From contig PQWQ01000006.1 of NCBI GenBank assembly GCA_002943765.1, positions 124,001 through 188,000 on the forward strand: a stretch of 64,000 nt of DNA, given 5' to 3'. Made by a program: the position numbers and the translations under genes. The stretch is from Psoroptes ovis (lineage: Eukaryota > Arthropoda > Arachnida > Sarcoptiformes > Psoroptidae). Shown here piece after piece: positions 35,301-48,487 of this stretch (position 1 is the stretch's first letter; each line of letters starts with the position of its first letter). The notes under the pieces were generated by a model. That model was given only the letters and a program-made list of their open reading frames with translations, was not told the origin of the DNA and did no database searches.

Positions 35301-38300
35301 AAATTTATCAATGATAATTTTGACCAGTGTTGCTTGTCATTGTTAATAATAATAATGATTTGACCACAACTCTTAAGGTCATCATTATCAGTAGACTAGA
35401 GTTTTTTGGTGAACCCTTCTTGGTCATCTTGTTTTCCACTTGATTTATATTTGAAATGTTGAAAAATAAATCAAGCAATACACAGACAAATGTATAATGT
35501 GTGTGATTTATGATGATCAATTATTATTATGAGATAAAATAGTGAACTACAGTTATAAACACATATAAAAATGACAAATGTTTTTCAATTCACGAGCACA
35601 AAATGTATAATTTAAATTGCGAATAAATCAAGGTCAAATGGTCAATTTTTTGGCTGATAAATAACTCGAGAAATAGAGAGGTTTCAACAATTCATTAATA
35701 ATCCTTTTGGTTCAATTTGCTCGTTCGGATCACACGAAAATTTTTTTCGAGATCAAGCAATATACAAAATTGGGAAAAAATTGTCGGATATCTCACAAAA
35801 ATATACAAAAAGAATTTTGAGCCAAAAAATTGAGGTCAAATAAAATCCTTCAAATGTGAAAAAACGAAAAAAAATGAAATATTCATTTCATTTCTCAAAA
35901 TGGTACTCTTGTCAAGATGTATTTAACAAATAATAATAGCAATAATGATAACAATATCAATTTGAATTGAGCCAATTGAATGAATGAATGAAAATCGTAA
36001 CAAAAATGTTATCAAGAAAATTATTATTATTATTATAACAATAATCTAATTCACATTCAATAATATAAATTTGGATAGATTTTACCAAAGTTGTTGTTGT
36101 TAAGATATTTTATCAAAGAATGAATATGTTCTTGGTGCTACTGCTGTTGTTGTTGCTGTCGCTGGACATCAATCATCGATTCGCGAGTGTTAATCTTTTT
36201 TTGATTTTGATTTTTCTTATTATTTACTTCAAAGCTTTTTAAGCTTTGTAAGCAAATGCACGCACTAAACTACAGACAAAAGACGATTGTCCATTTTGCA
36301 ACAAAAAAAAACTGACCACTGAACAAGAACAACCGAGAAAAATAGAAAAATTATTAAGTGCTTTTTCGTTGCTCTTTTGGAATATACACATGAATGTATG
36401 CTTAATAAATTCAATTCATTACACAAAAACACAGTAAATCATGCAAAAAAAAAAAAAAAATAAAAAAATAAAACGATTTTGACATCGACCAGAAAAGAAA
36501 AATCAAGGAAAGACCTTAATGTAAAAAAAATGTTTCAAATGCAAAAACCATTTGCAAGTCTCCATAACACATACACACCCGAATATATCACAGATATGGG
36601 CGAATTCAAAAAAAAATATGAATTGGGTTTAATCTGGTAACTAACCAACCAAACAAATAAACAACAAAGATTTTTATATTTGGATTATCTTTTGGAGAAT
36701 ATCAATGAAGAAACAATGCAAAAACTTGTTGCTCATTTTATTTTTTTCAAATTTTTTTTCGGTAAAATTTTCATTTCCTTTTTGCTTCTTAATTCATATT
36801 GAATCATATTGAAATGTATGGAAATTTTTTTCATTCAAAATAAATTGGATTGACAAATGCACACCAGAAAACAAAAATCCAAATAAACAAATGAAGCAAA
36901 GAAAAAACTCCAAAATTTGAGAAAAATTTTGATGCAAAAAAAAAATCAAAGAACCGGATGAAAAATTTTTAGGTTTAATCTGTTTTTGTTTGTTTCGTTT
37001 GGTTCGATTTGGTTGAAATGGTTCATTTAAGAAAATTGAAAAAAAAAGAACACCAAAAATTGAAATGAAAAATTCAAAGCCTCTCAAGTTGACATCCATA
37101 AAATCGTTGCACACAGTAGTAGTCAGTAGTCATCATCAATTCGATGACCTTTTTTTTTGGCTGAAAAAAAATTCATTTTCTGGTGTGATCGGATCAAATC
37201 AAATCACACACCGAAAATCTAAATTGAATTCAATTTCATCATTGATGAAATCAATGCAACAAATCAAGAGTGAAAAATAGAAATAGTAAATGAAACAACA
37301 ACAAAAAACATCTAAAACAGCAGAAGTAAAAAAAGAAAATCACGCCAATTTTTGGGATGAAAAATGAAATAAAATATTTATAAATATTTTTGATTGAAAA
37401 TTTCAACCCAAATTTCATTTTTGGGTGAAAATTTTATCATTTGATGTATTTTCATTCATTTTTTTCTCATTTTTAATTTAATCATTCACAATCAAACAAC
37501 AACAAACGAACGAACGAGCGAATTGAATGTCTTAATACAATTTTTTGAAATGATTATTGTTGTATTTAGTTTAATTTCAAATCAAAATCACTAAACTCTA
37601 AACTCTGAATCAAAGACAAAACAATAGTCAAGAGTTTTGGAGCAAAAAAAAAAAAAAAAAAATAGATTTGAATGAAATGAAATGAATTATTGAATGAATG
37701 AAAAAACATTCAACAATAATATGGGTCAATGTTCTTTCACATAAGACATTTATTTTACCTTTTACCTCTTCGGTATTATTAGTTAGTTTGTTTGTTGGAA
37801 ATATTCAAAACTTTTCATTCATTTTGCGGTTATCAATTCAGGTTCGATGATCCTAACATTTGTAAAATGCATATACATTTGCTATGTATATTTCATATGT
37901 TGGATTTCATTCACATTTATTCAAAAAGTCCATTCAACTTGTGATTCAAAAATTTTCACCAAAAAAATTTAAGTTTTTCTCCATCAACCAATACACACTA
38001 ATAATAATAATCGAGAACACTGGAATCCGATAGACCCGATTGAATGGATGGATTTTTTCTCTTTTCATTCATTCATTCATCTCTATTGCTTTGTGTTTTG
38101 GTGTTTAAATTTTTTTTCGAAAATTTTACTTTGGTGCAAATCTTATTGTCACAGTGAATTGATTTAGCCTAAGAAAGAAAACATGAACCTGGTGAAACTA
38201 CTGGTGAAAAACTATTGTTTTTTCCCACATTTGAACCATGGTGGAAAAATTGGAACCAGTAAAAGAGAATGGAAAAAGATGGATGAATGAATGAATGGCT

Positions 38301-39644
38301 TATTGAACAGTGTTTGAATTTTACAAAAATTTCTGATAATGAAATGCGTTAATGAAGCGTGCAAATGAATATACAGGAGCTGGTGAAAAACCTTAATTTT
38401 AAATTTCAAAAAAATTTTTGAAAAAAAATGAAAATCAATGAAATGAAATGAATTGATATGAAATTTATAAATAAATAAATCAATGAATGAATGAAAAATT
38501 TTTTTTTTCCAGAAAAATATGAAAATAAAAGATGCTTAAGAGGTCAAAGCAAGCAAGAAAGAGAAAAATTTGGAACCTTTGCCTTATAGAAATACCCGAC
38601 GAATACAAATGAAATAAAACAGAGGTTTTTCATATGTTGCGGTTGTTGTTCGATCAATCGATCGATGTTCGAGTTTTCGATGCGAATCCACCAATATATT
38701 AATAATTGGCCTATTCGTAGTAATTTGAGCATGTTGGGTTAGTAAAATGAATGAAATAATAATAATGAAAACATGGGGTTTTCTTAGGTTTCTTATATTT
38801 CATATTTTTTCAATATATTATCCTAGAACTTCCTAGTTATTTATTTCTTAGTTCATTATTACTTATTCAAAGGCCGTTGTTTTTTTCTTTTATACTTCAT
38901 ATATAAACAACAAATAATAATTGGTTAAATAGGCAAGTGTCAAAACATGGAAGGGCAACAACCAAACACATCTTTCTATGTAAGGTGTTGATGCTACAGA
39001 AACCAAAACAAAGAAGAAACAACTATCGATCTATTTATTATTATTATTATTGACAGTATTTGGAACATTCGATTCAAAACATCGAACATCATTCAAACAT
39101 TGATTTATTTAATAAAGTTAACCAGTAACAACAACAGCAACAGTGATAATAATTGAAATAAATTTAATCCAATTGAAATGTCAAATATGCAATATGATCT
39201 AAATTTGTTTCGAATGAATGAACGAATCAATGAATGAATGAAAAATGAAAAAATATGTCAAAGGTTTACTTGCAGATGGACAAATCAAACGAATAGAATA
39301 CATCACAAACACACAGCAATCCTTTGAGTTTTATTTTATGGTGAAATAAAATTTTTGAGGACAAAATTTTTATGTTGGAACTATTTCTAGGTTTCAAAAC
39401 AGCACAAAATTTTTAATATCGCAATGGCTAGGGCTCTAGCTATATGTGCAGGTGCTTGAATTATTGAATGATAACAAACAAAGAAAATTTTTATATTCAT
39501 TCAATATTTAGAGATTCAGATTCAATTGAGATAATCAAACATAGACATACTTGCACACACACGTACATAACACATACTCATGCACACACTCATCATCTTC
39601 GTTATACATCACACATCATTCATTCATTCATTTATTCATTCAAA
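26378..39644. other. 13-kb gene-poor region between the DIP-like gene and the ASCL locus
   Basis: No confident gene. Mostly low-complexity AT sequence with many AAT/CAA/GAAT runs. Less AT-rich islands are at about 26800-26870 (contains agatggcgc, 26850-26858; possible promoter of the DIP-like gene), 27480-27630 and 36110-36190. A (TG)13 microsatellite lies at 30157-30182. CAAAGCTT-ttt-AAGCTTTG forms a perfect hairpin around 36231-36249. A weak forward exon candidate ends at 30602. The many short ORFs are compositionally like the surrounding repeats and are not supported. Confidence 0.45.
30157..30182. repeat. (TG)13 microsatellite
   Basis: An uninterrupted TG dinucleotide run of 26 bases in the gene-poor region, followed by an interrupted tgtctgtgtc. 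Confidence 0.95.
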
Positions 39645-39917
39645 ATGTCTGACATATATTATAGAACTAGAAAAAATGAAAGAAAATTAAACAAAGATTT
39701 TTTCCAACAAAGCTCGTGTAAAACACGTGCCCTTAACAATAATAATATTGGTTATGATGATGGCCTCAATCGTGTATGGTCATCATCATCATCGTCATTA
39801 TTATTACAAGTTATTCAACAACAAGAAACAAAAGCAGCAAAAGATATGGATAAACATCAGCATTTCTTTTTATTTTTGATGGCAAATATAAAAAGCCAGG
39901 TGCTAGTCAAATACTAA
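39645..39917 (+). CDS. candidate small ORF (90 aa), unknown
   Basis: I do not recognise this. The ATG at 39645 is in favourable context (tcaaaATGT) and opens 90 codons: a basic N-terminal part (YRTRKNERKLNKDF), a serine run, a glutamine-containing stretch and a short hydrophobic segment near the end. Codon choice resembles the neighbouring real genes more than the simple-repeat ORFs do, and the sequence is not a plain microsatellite translation. Against it: Ser and Asn runs, no visible domain, no AATAAA immediately downstream, and position in a gene desert. It could equally be a fragment of a longer spliced transcript, or noise. Confidence 0.22.
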   Translation: MSDIYYRTRKNERKLNKDFFQQSSCKTRALNNNNIGYDDGLNRVWSSSSSSLLLQVIQQQETKAAKDMDKHQHFFLFLMANIKSQVLVKY

Positions 39918-41847
39918 GGTAAAGCAAAAGAAAAATGTAATCAAACATTTTATTATCCATCATCTATTGATGATTAGAAAATAAATACACATTGAAGATA
40001 TGTTAGCATAAGATTATTATTATTGCTGTACACATATATCTATCAAATATTGAAATATCTTTTGTTTTTTGAAAGAAATGAATAATTAAATGAGAAATAT
40101 TAATGAATGAATGAATATGAAATAAATGAATGAATGTCGAATAATGATGACATTTTCATTAATGTTTCAAATCGTTGTTGTTGTTAGCTACAAGTATTTA
40201 AATGAAATTCATAAACCTATCAGCCTGAACGATATCATTTGAAACAGAGAACTGAGAATCGAAAGAAAACTGTTAATTGTTGAAGAGAGAAATTGATGGA
40301 AATTCATACATTTGATTATCATCTGTGAAGGTGATAACAGAATTTTCAAATCAACAAAAATTTTAGGCTTTCTCTCAGGTCAATATCTCGGTACATCGAT
40401 ATGGCACTCATGCATCTATCGATTTTAAAAAAAAAGCAAACATCATTTAAAAATGAAAAATTAACCAAAATCAATGCTCTTTCATCATATTCGATTAATC
40501 ATAACGCGAAAATTTTGACTTGAAAAAAAATTTTGTGGTTTTTTCAATTTTCATGAAATTGAAAGCCTGAAAAAAAACATAAATCATCACAATCAAGATG
40601 GAACAAAACAAAACAAAATGAAAACTGACCAACAAAGTGATACCTGTTGCGTGATAATTCAATGGTCAGTTTTCAATATGTGTTTTAGGTCATCGATTAT
40701 TGATTTTTTTATATTCTCTCGCGATTTTTATGTGAATTTTCACATCATTAATTTAAAAATTTCTTATAATAGAAATCATAATCATGGATCATTACATATT
40801 TTTTTCATGTTATTGTTATTATAAACACTCTACCGACCATCAAAACTATTCAAAATTATCATTTACTTTTTTCATTGAATTGTTTGCGTGTAAAACAAAC
40901 ACGGTGTGGACCACATTCAATGTTTTTTTCTGGTCAATTTCTTCATCATAATCATCATCATCAACCATATCGATAATTTAATAAAGTCAAGTTCATTAAT
41001 TATAAACTGGACAATGGGAGAATATCAAAGAAAATAATAAAACGATATTTCCTTTTTTCTGTGTTTGATCGTTTTATTGTTCGTAGATGGAAAATGGAAT
41101 AAAATAAAATGATCGCAACAAAACAAAATACACCCAAATGTGAAAAACATACAACATCGCGATGTTTCGATTGATGATGGTAACTTCCTTCAGTAATTCA
41201 GTAAATCTTGAATCATTTCTCTTCGTTTCTTTCTGTCTCTCTTCTGAATTGAAATGGCTTCAAGATTTTGACCATGAGTAAACAATTTTTTTTAGTTTTC
41301 AGACAGTCAAACATATAATTTTTATCCATTTCTTTCAATGGTTAATACAATACTGAACCGAAAATTGAGGCGGAGAGTGATTGTGTGTTTTCCATTTAAA
41401 ATTTTACTTATTCAATAATATTATTTCTGAACAGACATTCAAAAATTTTGAATGGCAGAAAAAAAGAGAGAAAATACCAAGCCACAAAGGTATATTCTCA
41501 GTTTTTTGGGCAAAAGGTATATCTGAAGCTAAATTTTAGTCTCAAATAAAACCTACCAAAACGAACATTTCATGTTTGATGATCGAATCAAACGAATTTG
41601 ATAGTTTGTAGCTGAACAACAACGATTCGTAATAAGATTAAAATTTTGTTTCAATAGAGTTTAGTTTGATCAATGAAAAACTTGTTGCATTTTTTAAAAA
41701 TCTTTTAAAAGTTTTTCAGAAAAAAAAATTTTAGTTTCAATTCACAACTTGTAGTGTTCAGATCGTTCTACAAAAAATTTCAATCATTTCATTTCTTTGT
41801 GAATTTTCTTTCAAAATTTTAAAAAATAATATTTTCTTACGTGAAAA
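39918..41847. promoter_or_regulatory. upstream region of the ASCL gene
   Basis: There is no coding evidence between 39918 and the ASCL start codon, so this stretch should hold its promoter. A plausible initiator-like context (gtgttcagatcg) lies at about 41755-41766, some 85 bp upstream of the ATG. A GCAGGTG box, the class bound by Achaete-Scute/Daughterless dimers, lies further out at 39448-39454. The assignment rests on position only. Confidence 0.3.
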
Positions 41848-43028
41848 ATGTCACAAATCTTACATTTAAATCATAATCACAATCATCATCAACATTTAAA
41901 TAATGAAAATGAGCTTATGATTGCCACCAATATTAAATGTTCAACAAATAAAACAAAAAAATTGAATAATAAATCATCAATGGCAAAATTAAATAATAAT
42001 CATTCAACAACGACAACAACAACGCCAGCATTACCATCATCAGTTGCAAGAAGAAATGAACGCGAAAGAAATCGTGTAAAAATGGTCAATCTAGGTTTTG
42101 CAACACTTAGACAACATGTACCTAATGGTATTAAAAATAAAAAAATGAGTAAAGTAGAAACATTAAGATCAGCTGTTGAATATATTAGAGAATTACAAAA
42201 ATTATTAGGACAAACATCAACGACAGTAATGACAACATCAAATGATGATTTCAATAATTTATCATCACCATCATCATCAGATTGTAATAATAGTATTGAT
42301 CAACAACAGCAACAACAACAAAATAATAATGAAAATGATTGTATTATAAATGATTATGATCGGTGAGTTTGAATTTTCATTAATTTTAAAAAATTATTTG
42401 TTATTGAATTCCATTTTAATCGGATTTGTCAAATTTCAATTTCTCTCCAATGAATATTTGTAGATATTCGATACAAATGAACAGTATTCATAATTCACAT
42501 CATTTAAATCATCATATGAATCAAATAACGATGGATGATAGTAATGATGGACAACAGCATCATCACCAGCAACAAATTGCTTATCAACAAATGTTACCGA
42601 TTTTAGAGCTGAATTCACCATCACCAACCGCATCAACAAATTCATCTACATCATCATATGATAATGGATATAATACAAATAATGATAGTACCGGTTACAA
42701 TCATCACCATAATCACAATCACAATCATCATCATCAATCACATCATTTAAATAATGATAATAGTCCTAATTGTAAAAATCAAACAATAGCGTATAATCAA
42801 CATTTAACAAGATTATCATCATCACCATTATCTACGGATGGTACAATGCCACCAGCAACACCAACTACAGCGGCAGCTACAACCTTAACAACATCAACAC
42901 AAGCATCATATAATATTCTCGGAACAAATTTACGGCAATCAACAATGATATTAGAACATCAACAGCAACAAATCGATCAACAACAAACGGAAGATGATGA
43001 TATGTTTGATTTTGTTAATTGGTTTTAA
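41848..43028 (+). CDS. ASCL: achaete-scute family proneural bHLH transcription factor, 2 exons
   Basis: Exons 41848-42362 and 42464-43028 are joined over a 101-bp GT-AG intron (CG|GTGAGT ... ttgtag|A), phase 2, giving 359 aa. Residues about 65-121 form the bHLH: basic region VARRNERERNRVK, helix 1 NLGFATLRQHVPNG, loop KNKKMSK, helix 2 VETLRSAVEYIRELQKLL. These are diagnostic of the Achaete-Scute/ASCL class, which binds E-boxes as a dimer with Daughterless/E proteins and commits ectoderm to neural fate. The C-terminus EDDDMFDFVNWF matches the conserved acidic-aromatic ASCL end motif (compare ELLDFTNWF of vertebrate ASCL1). The rest is His/Asn/Gln/Ser/Thr-rich low complexity. It cannot be told from sequence whether it is the achaete/scute-type or asense-type copy. 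AATAAA is at 43204-43209. Confidence 0.95.
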
Positions 43029-43203
43029 TCGCTGAGATTAATCAAATATGGAGAAAATGAAGACTTGTAAATATTTTCCAAATTCTAGACACACTTATTC
43101 ATTCAAGATTAATTGAAATGCTTCAAATGCTTACACACAAACATCATTGAATCAACGAAAAAAAATTGTCGTGTTTGAAGGTCTTTGGTATGACATAATC
43201 ATG

Positions 43204-43209
43204 AATAAA
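43204..43209 (+). terminator. first polyadenylation signal after ASCL
   Basis: AATAAA 176 bp past the stop. Another copy follows at about 43260, and AT richness makes further matches common. Confidence 0.4.
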
Positions 43210-46200
43210 AAAAATTGAAATAAACCATTGAAACTATTATCATTATTCTTTTCAAGAAGCAATAAAAACATATGGGCCGATTTATCGTTATGATCATCAT
43301 CATCGAAAAAAATGGCTTTGTGTAATCTGAGCTGATGAATATTAAAGAAGAGTAAATAATTGTTAAGTAATAAAAAAATGAAATGAAATAATGGACCATT
43401 TTCAAATGAATTCAATTTTAATTCTTAATGGTCAAATATGTATGAAAATGTTTCAAAAAAAATTATCAATTTTTTGTATCGTTTTGAATTTTATAATCAT
43501 GAATTTTTCCAATATCGATTTATCAATTAAAATGATCAAATTTGTTATAAAAAAATAAAGTAAAATAAAAAAAATTATCTTGAAATAAATAAAAATGATT
43601 TCAATTTCATAAAAGGGTTAAGTGAAGTATGAAAAAAAAAATTTGTAGGACAATCACCTTGGTATATATGATAAATTATCTGTTGAACCTTTTATAACGA
43701 AGCAAAAATTGAAAGAAAAAACGCGACATATTGGAATCGCGTGCAATTATCGATCGAAAAAAGAAAAAAAATGACCATTCATTCCTTTTCTTCGTCTTCT
43801 TTATTGTAAAAATGGTCAACGGTCAAGGTGACGACCGCAAAAAACACACATGTGTTGTTGAAAATTTACAAGTTGTTATTCAAAAAATGAAATAAAATAA
43901 ATAAAAGAATAAATAAATGGAACCAAAGAAAAAAAAATATTCGAAGCAGTCAAGTGGTGTTTGGTTGTTGGCGGTGATGGTGGTGGTAACAACGAATAAT
44001 GGTGAAAAATTAATGGTGGTAGAGTTTAATTTATTATTATTATGATCATCATCATCAATTTTTTTTCGCAAAAAAGCCAGCATCATAATTTAATGTCTCA
44101 AATTTCATTCCATTATTCCATTAAAATGGAAAAATATGAAAAATTTGAATTTTTTTTTGCTGCAACCAAATTTTGCATATAAACCAAAAAAAATTTCATG
44201 GGTGCATATCAGCTATCAAGCTAATATACGAATATGCATAACACTCCTTTCAGCATTTATTTTTCTCTGAGTAACGAAACAAAGCAAAAATTGTTACAGT
44301 TTTGATATTTTCAATATGCTTTTATGCATATTTTCACTCTCAGCAAATGATGGTAGTATAATTGTTTGAGTTGATATGTGTGCAATACACCAGAGCAGAA
44401 AATTCAAAAATTGAATTGAAAATTCAGAAAAAAATACAAATTATATCAACAAGTACCGAATTCAACATGGACATAATACATTCATTCTTTTTGGTAAGAA
44501 TGTCATTGTATCAATTTGTTTTGTTTTTCCTTTACGGGAAGCTTTAAAATTTAAAGTTTAAATGAATGAATGTATAAAAATAAATAATGAAAAATTCTCG
44601 CAAATAATCTCAATCATTTGTAAATTATAAAGCAAAGAAAACCGTGCCCATGTCTATGTTTGAAAACATTTAAAAGTATTTTTCGCATTTCAAATTACAA
44701 GAATCAAAGTTTTGTTTTTGTTTAAAAAAATCATTTGAAAATCAAGACTAATGACAATAATTATACATAATTTTCACTGTTTGTTTCACTAATGTTTTGA
44801 AATTAGCTTTGAAAATTGATTAAAAATATAAATAAAAAAGGTTGAAATGAAATAGAATTATCATTATTTCTACATTAATTGTCTGATTATGTCTACGAGA
44901 AAAAAAAAAGAAAAATTACTCTAAATTCTTATTAAACAAACAATTATTTCAAAATCAAATGAAAAATGGATAGATATGAACTAAACAATCACAAATGAAC
45001 GAAATTAAACAATATGTCAATCAAACATGGAATTTCATAGAAAACAATCGAAAATGGTTATGAAATTAAATTTTGACAAGCGAAAAAATGAATTAAATTT
45101 TTGATAATAATATTTTCAAGAAAAATCATAGAAACAATTACAATGTTGCAATGAAATATTTTTTTGTCATTATTATCTCATCAAGAAGAGTAATAATAAT
45201 CAAGATGAATGCTTGATGCGCATCTGTGAGACAGATAATTTCGAGCATTTATGTTTGAAGTTTAAATGAATCAATGATTTTTTTGTGATGAAGAAATATT
45301 TTAATGTTTCGTTTCGGTTCAGCTTTTGGTTGCTTTGAGCTTCGTGGTCACGAATCATAAATTGAAAAAATAGAAATTCTCGTGATATGCAAATTTATAA
45401 TTTTTTTTCGAAGTTCATTGATTCATTGTTTATTCAAATATATGCTTCTGATTTTTTCTGGAAATTTTTTCAAAATTTTCAAAAAACTGAAACAATGAAG
45501 GGGAATATTCAAGAAAAAATAATCAAAATATTTAGGGCTACCGTTGTTTTTTGAAATATTTTTTTAAAGAATTTGGAGCCGACAACGAAACAACGACGAT
45601 AAGGTTGATCAAATCACGGCCAATCCATAAATTGAAACTGACCATGAAAATGGACATTATTTTTCAATTTTCAATAAAATTCAAGAAAATTTCGTGAAAT
45701 CACCGTAATAATAATAGGAATAATGATGATAAATAATAATCGATCCGTGATTCTATTATTATTAATCATTTTACAGAAACAAACAGAAATTCAATGGTCA
45801 GTATTTTTTTTGGCGTGCAAACACGTGTCTAATTTTTGATTATCATTATTTTGATTTCAGAATGAGCACAAAAAACAACATAAAATCAATTATCAATTTG
45901 ACCAAAAATTGCGGCATATTTGCTTTGATTTTATTTCATTTTTCTCGAATTCAAAGATGTTTGTCTTGGGTGATTTGACCAACCCACGCTTTTATAATGA
46001 AAATATACATCGAAATCAAGCAAATAATTCAAAGGTAAAATTATTTTGTTTTGGAGAAAATTTTTGAATAGGTGTTATTGACCATCATTCACAAGCGATT
46101 GAAATGAATCAATGATGTAAATTAACCTGTAAGGGTGTCCATCATTTGATTTTTTTCAAGATTATTCAATGTTAAAGAATTTATCATTGAATAATTGAGA

Positions 46201-48368
46201 AATGATTATATTGTGTACGAATAGGCGGCACATTCAAAATTTGACAAGTACTATGTGATTTTCCAAGATAATTTTCCATGAAATTCGCGAAGGGTTAAAG
46301 TTGAATTATTATTATCATTCCAATAGATGGATAGTTTGACCATCTGATAATAATGATAATTCAGTAGCAAATATCGATTCATATTTTATTCATAACCGAA
46401 TAAATTGAGAAAAAAAATGGAAAAATGGAAATCTTCAAAGTAAATATTTGAAAAATATGAAATTCAAAAAATCAATCAATTGATTTTAATAGAAGAGGAG
46501 AAGAATAAACAACGAAAAATATGGCTTTAGAAAAATATTGAATATCTTTCAAAATAATTCAAAAATATGATTGATTACTAGTTGAATACTTTTACTATTA
46601 TCATTCAAGGTGTCAATGTCCATCACATTATTGGTGGTGGTGGACCAAAGTGAGAAAAAAAAAAGAAAACCATTGTGTACATTATTTGATGGAGAACTCT
46701 TCACACACATAAATGTAAATATTTACACATAAATATTGTGTAAAAAAGAATAAATATGTACACAAATTATTAATTTTTAATATAAATTATTTGATAGTTT
46801 TCATTAGGGTCTTCATCTAGATTGACTATGGATAGTCCATATGGTCACCTAGATAGAAGATAAAGGATAACCTAAAATGACAAAGTCAACTTTTTCCATC
46901 GGAGAAAAATTATGATCAATGGATTTTTTTTTGTTGGCCTCACTGGTCATTTTCACTGATTATTTTGATTATTGTTTGTTGTCGCTGTTGTTGACAAGAG
47001 GAAGTTTGCATTTTCAGACACACAAGTAGAAAAATACACATACAAAAAAAATATTCAAATATTTTCATTGAGAAAAAATGAAAAATATGGGCCAATTCAT
47101 TCATTCATTTATTCAATTTTTTTTCATTTGTCAAACTATTCGTGTGCAAGCAAATATTCATCATATGTTCATTCATCATTTGAGATGAAATAAGAGAAAT
47201 GAATGAAATAAAATTTCATCATTTTTAATTATGAAAAAGTGCAAAAATATGAATCAGAAAATTCAACAAAAAAAAAAAATTCAACAAAAATCGAAGGCGA
47301 ATGACATTTGAATGAAAATAAAAAAAAATTTGAATTTCTTATTTGACCAATATCTTGGACCTTTATACACTGTTGATATGTGTGTTTGTGTATATGTGCG
47401 TGTACGTACGACGATGACCATTGACACAATAGGGCAATGACCATTGAATTTATTTTTTTTTTTCATTTGATTTCATTCTATTTTTTGACAATTTGCATAT
47501 TTTTTTCGTTTGTTTGTTTGTTTATTTGAGAAAAATTTCATTTATTTATTCGTTTGTTTATTTGTTTGTATGTTATTTGACCAATGGTCAAAAAATTGAT
47601 GAAATCAAAGAAACGAAAACTAGGTCTCAGATCAAATATAAAATGCAAAGGACCAGTGGACGATAAAGAAAAAAAGGATCGCCTGAATTCAGTGAAATCA
47701 ATGGAAATAGAAATCTTGAATCAAACAAATAAACAAATGAAATAAAATGAAAAATAAACAAATAAATAAACATCATAAGATGTTATGACATAATTCAATA
47801 CAATTCAATTCAATTTTTTATATTTATCTCGCTGACAATCGTAAGTGGCTATGACGATTGGCTACTTGTTGCTTTTCAAATTTATTTTTTCTCATTTGAT
47901 TTGCTCAAAGTTCATTTGGAAATTCAAGTAACAATAAAACGAAATAGAAGAAAAAATGAAGAAACAATAGTCTTTGAATTATTGAAAATGAATGAAAAAT
48001 CAATGAATGAATTGAAATTTTGAAAAAAATAAAAATGAAATAAAATAAATCAACAAAACAACAATATATTGTCCAAGTGTCCAACAAACAAACAAGAAAT
48101 CAACAAAAGTGAATGGAAATTCCCATCTTTTTTTTCAATGAAAGTGAAATTTTCATTTGTTTTGTTTTCAGAAAATTCAATGTGGACAAACCCAGATTGT
48201 TTTTTCGGTGTTTTTTTCAATGAATAAATAAATGAATCAAACAAACAAACGAATCAAATGAAAATTTGATAATTTTTTCCATCCAATCTATTATTCATTC
48301 ATTAAAAATAGAAATTCAAATGGATATTTCCCCGTTTCAAACGAAAATATATCTTCGAATGTGAAAAA
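43210..48368. other. gene-poor AT-rich region downstream of ASCL
   Basis: No supported gene. Low-complexity sequence with short ORFs that translate simple repeats. A CACGTG box lies at 45822-45827. Occasional (T)n/(A)n tracts and CAAA/GAAT tandem runs occur around 47510-47570 and 47730-47770. Confidence 0.4.
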
Positions 48369-48487
48369 TTAAGCAAGATTACTTCTGTGCAAAACTAGTC
48401 TTGGCTTTTTCAATTGTCTTTGTCCATCGGTCCATGATTTTGGCTGCATATATTCATTCAATGCATTGATTATATCATCAATGATCT
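48369..48487 (-). CDS. candidate terminal coding exon of an unidentified gene
   Basis: The reverse-strand segment has ordinary coding-like composition in the middle of low-complexity DNA. After a possible acceptor (catttacaag|ag) it reads 39 codons, about EIIDDIINALNEYMQPKSW then TDGQRQLKKPRLVLHRSNLA, and ends at a TAA (48369-48371). The upstream frame is closed by a TGA a few codons before the acceptor, so a preceding exon would be needed. I could not find one, and I do not recognise the peptide. The opposite strand is also open over this stretch. Upstream exons could lie anywhere to the right, even outside the window. It could also be a gene relic. Confidence 0.3.

Noticed and set aside
42000..42645. 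Reverse ORFs opposite the ASCL exons
   Set aside because: Shadows of His/Asn/Gln-rich coding repeats of the bHLH gene.
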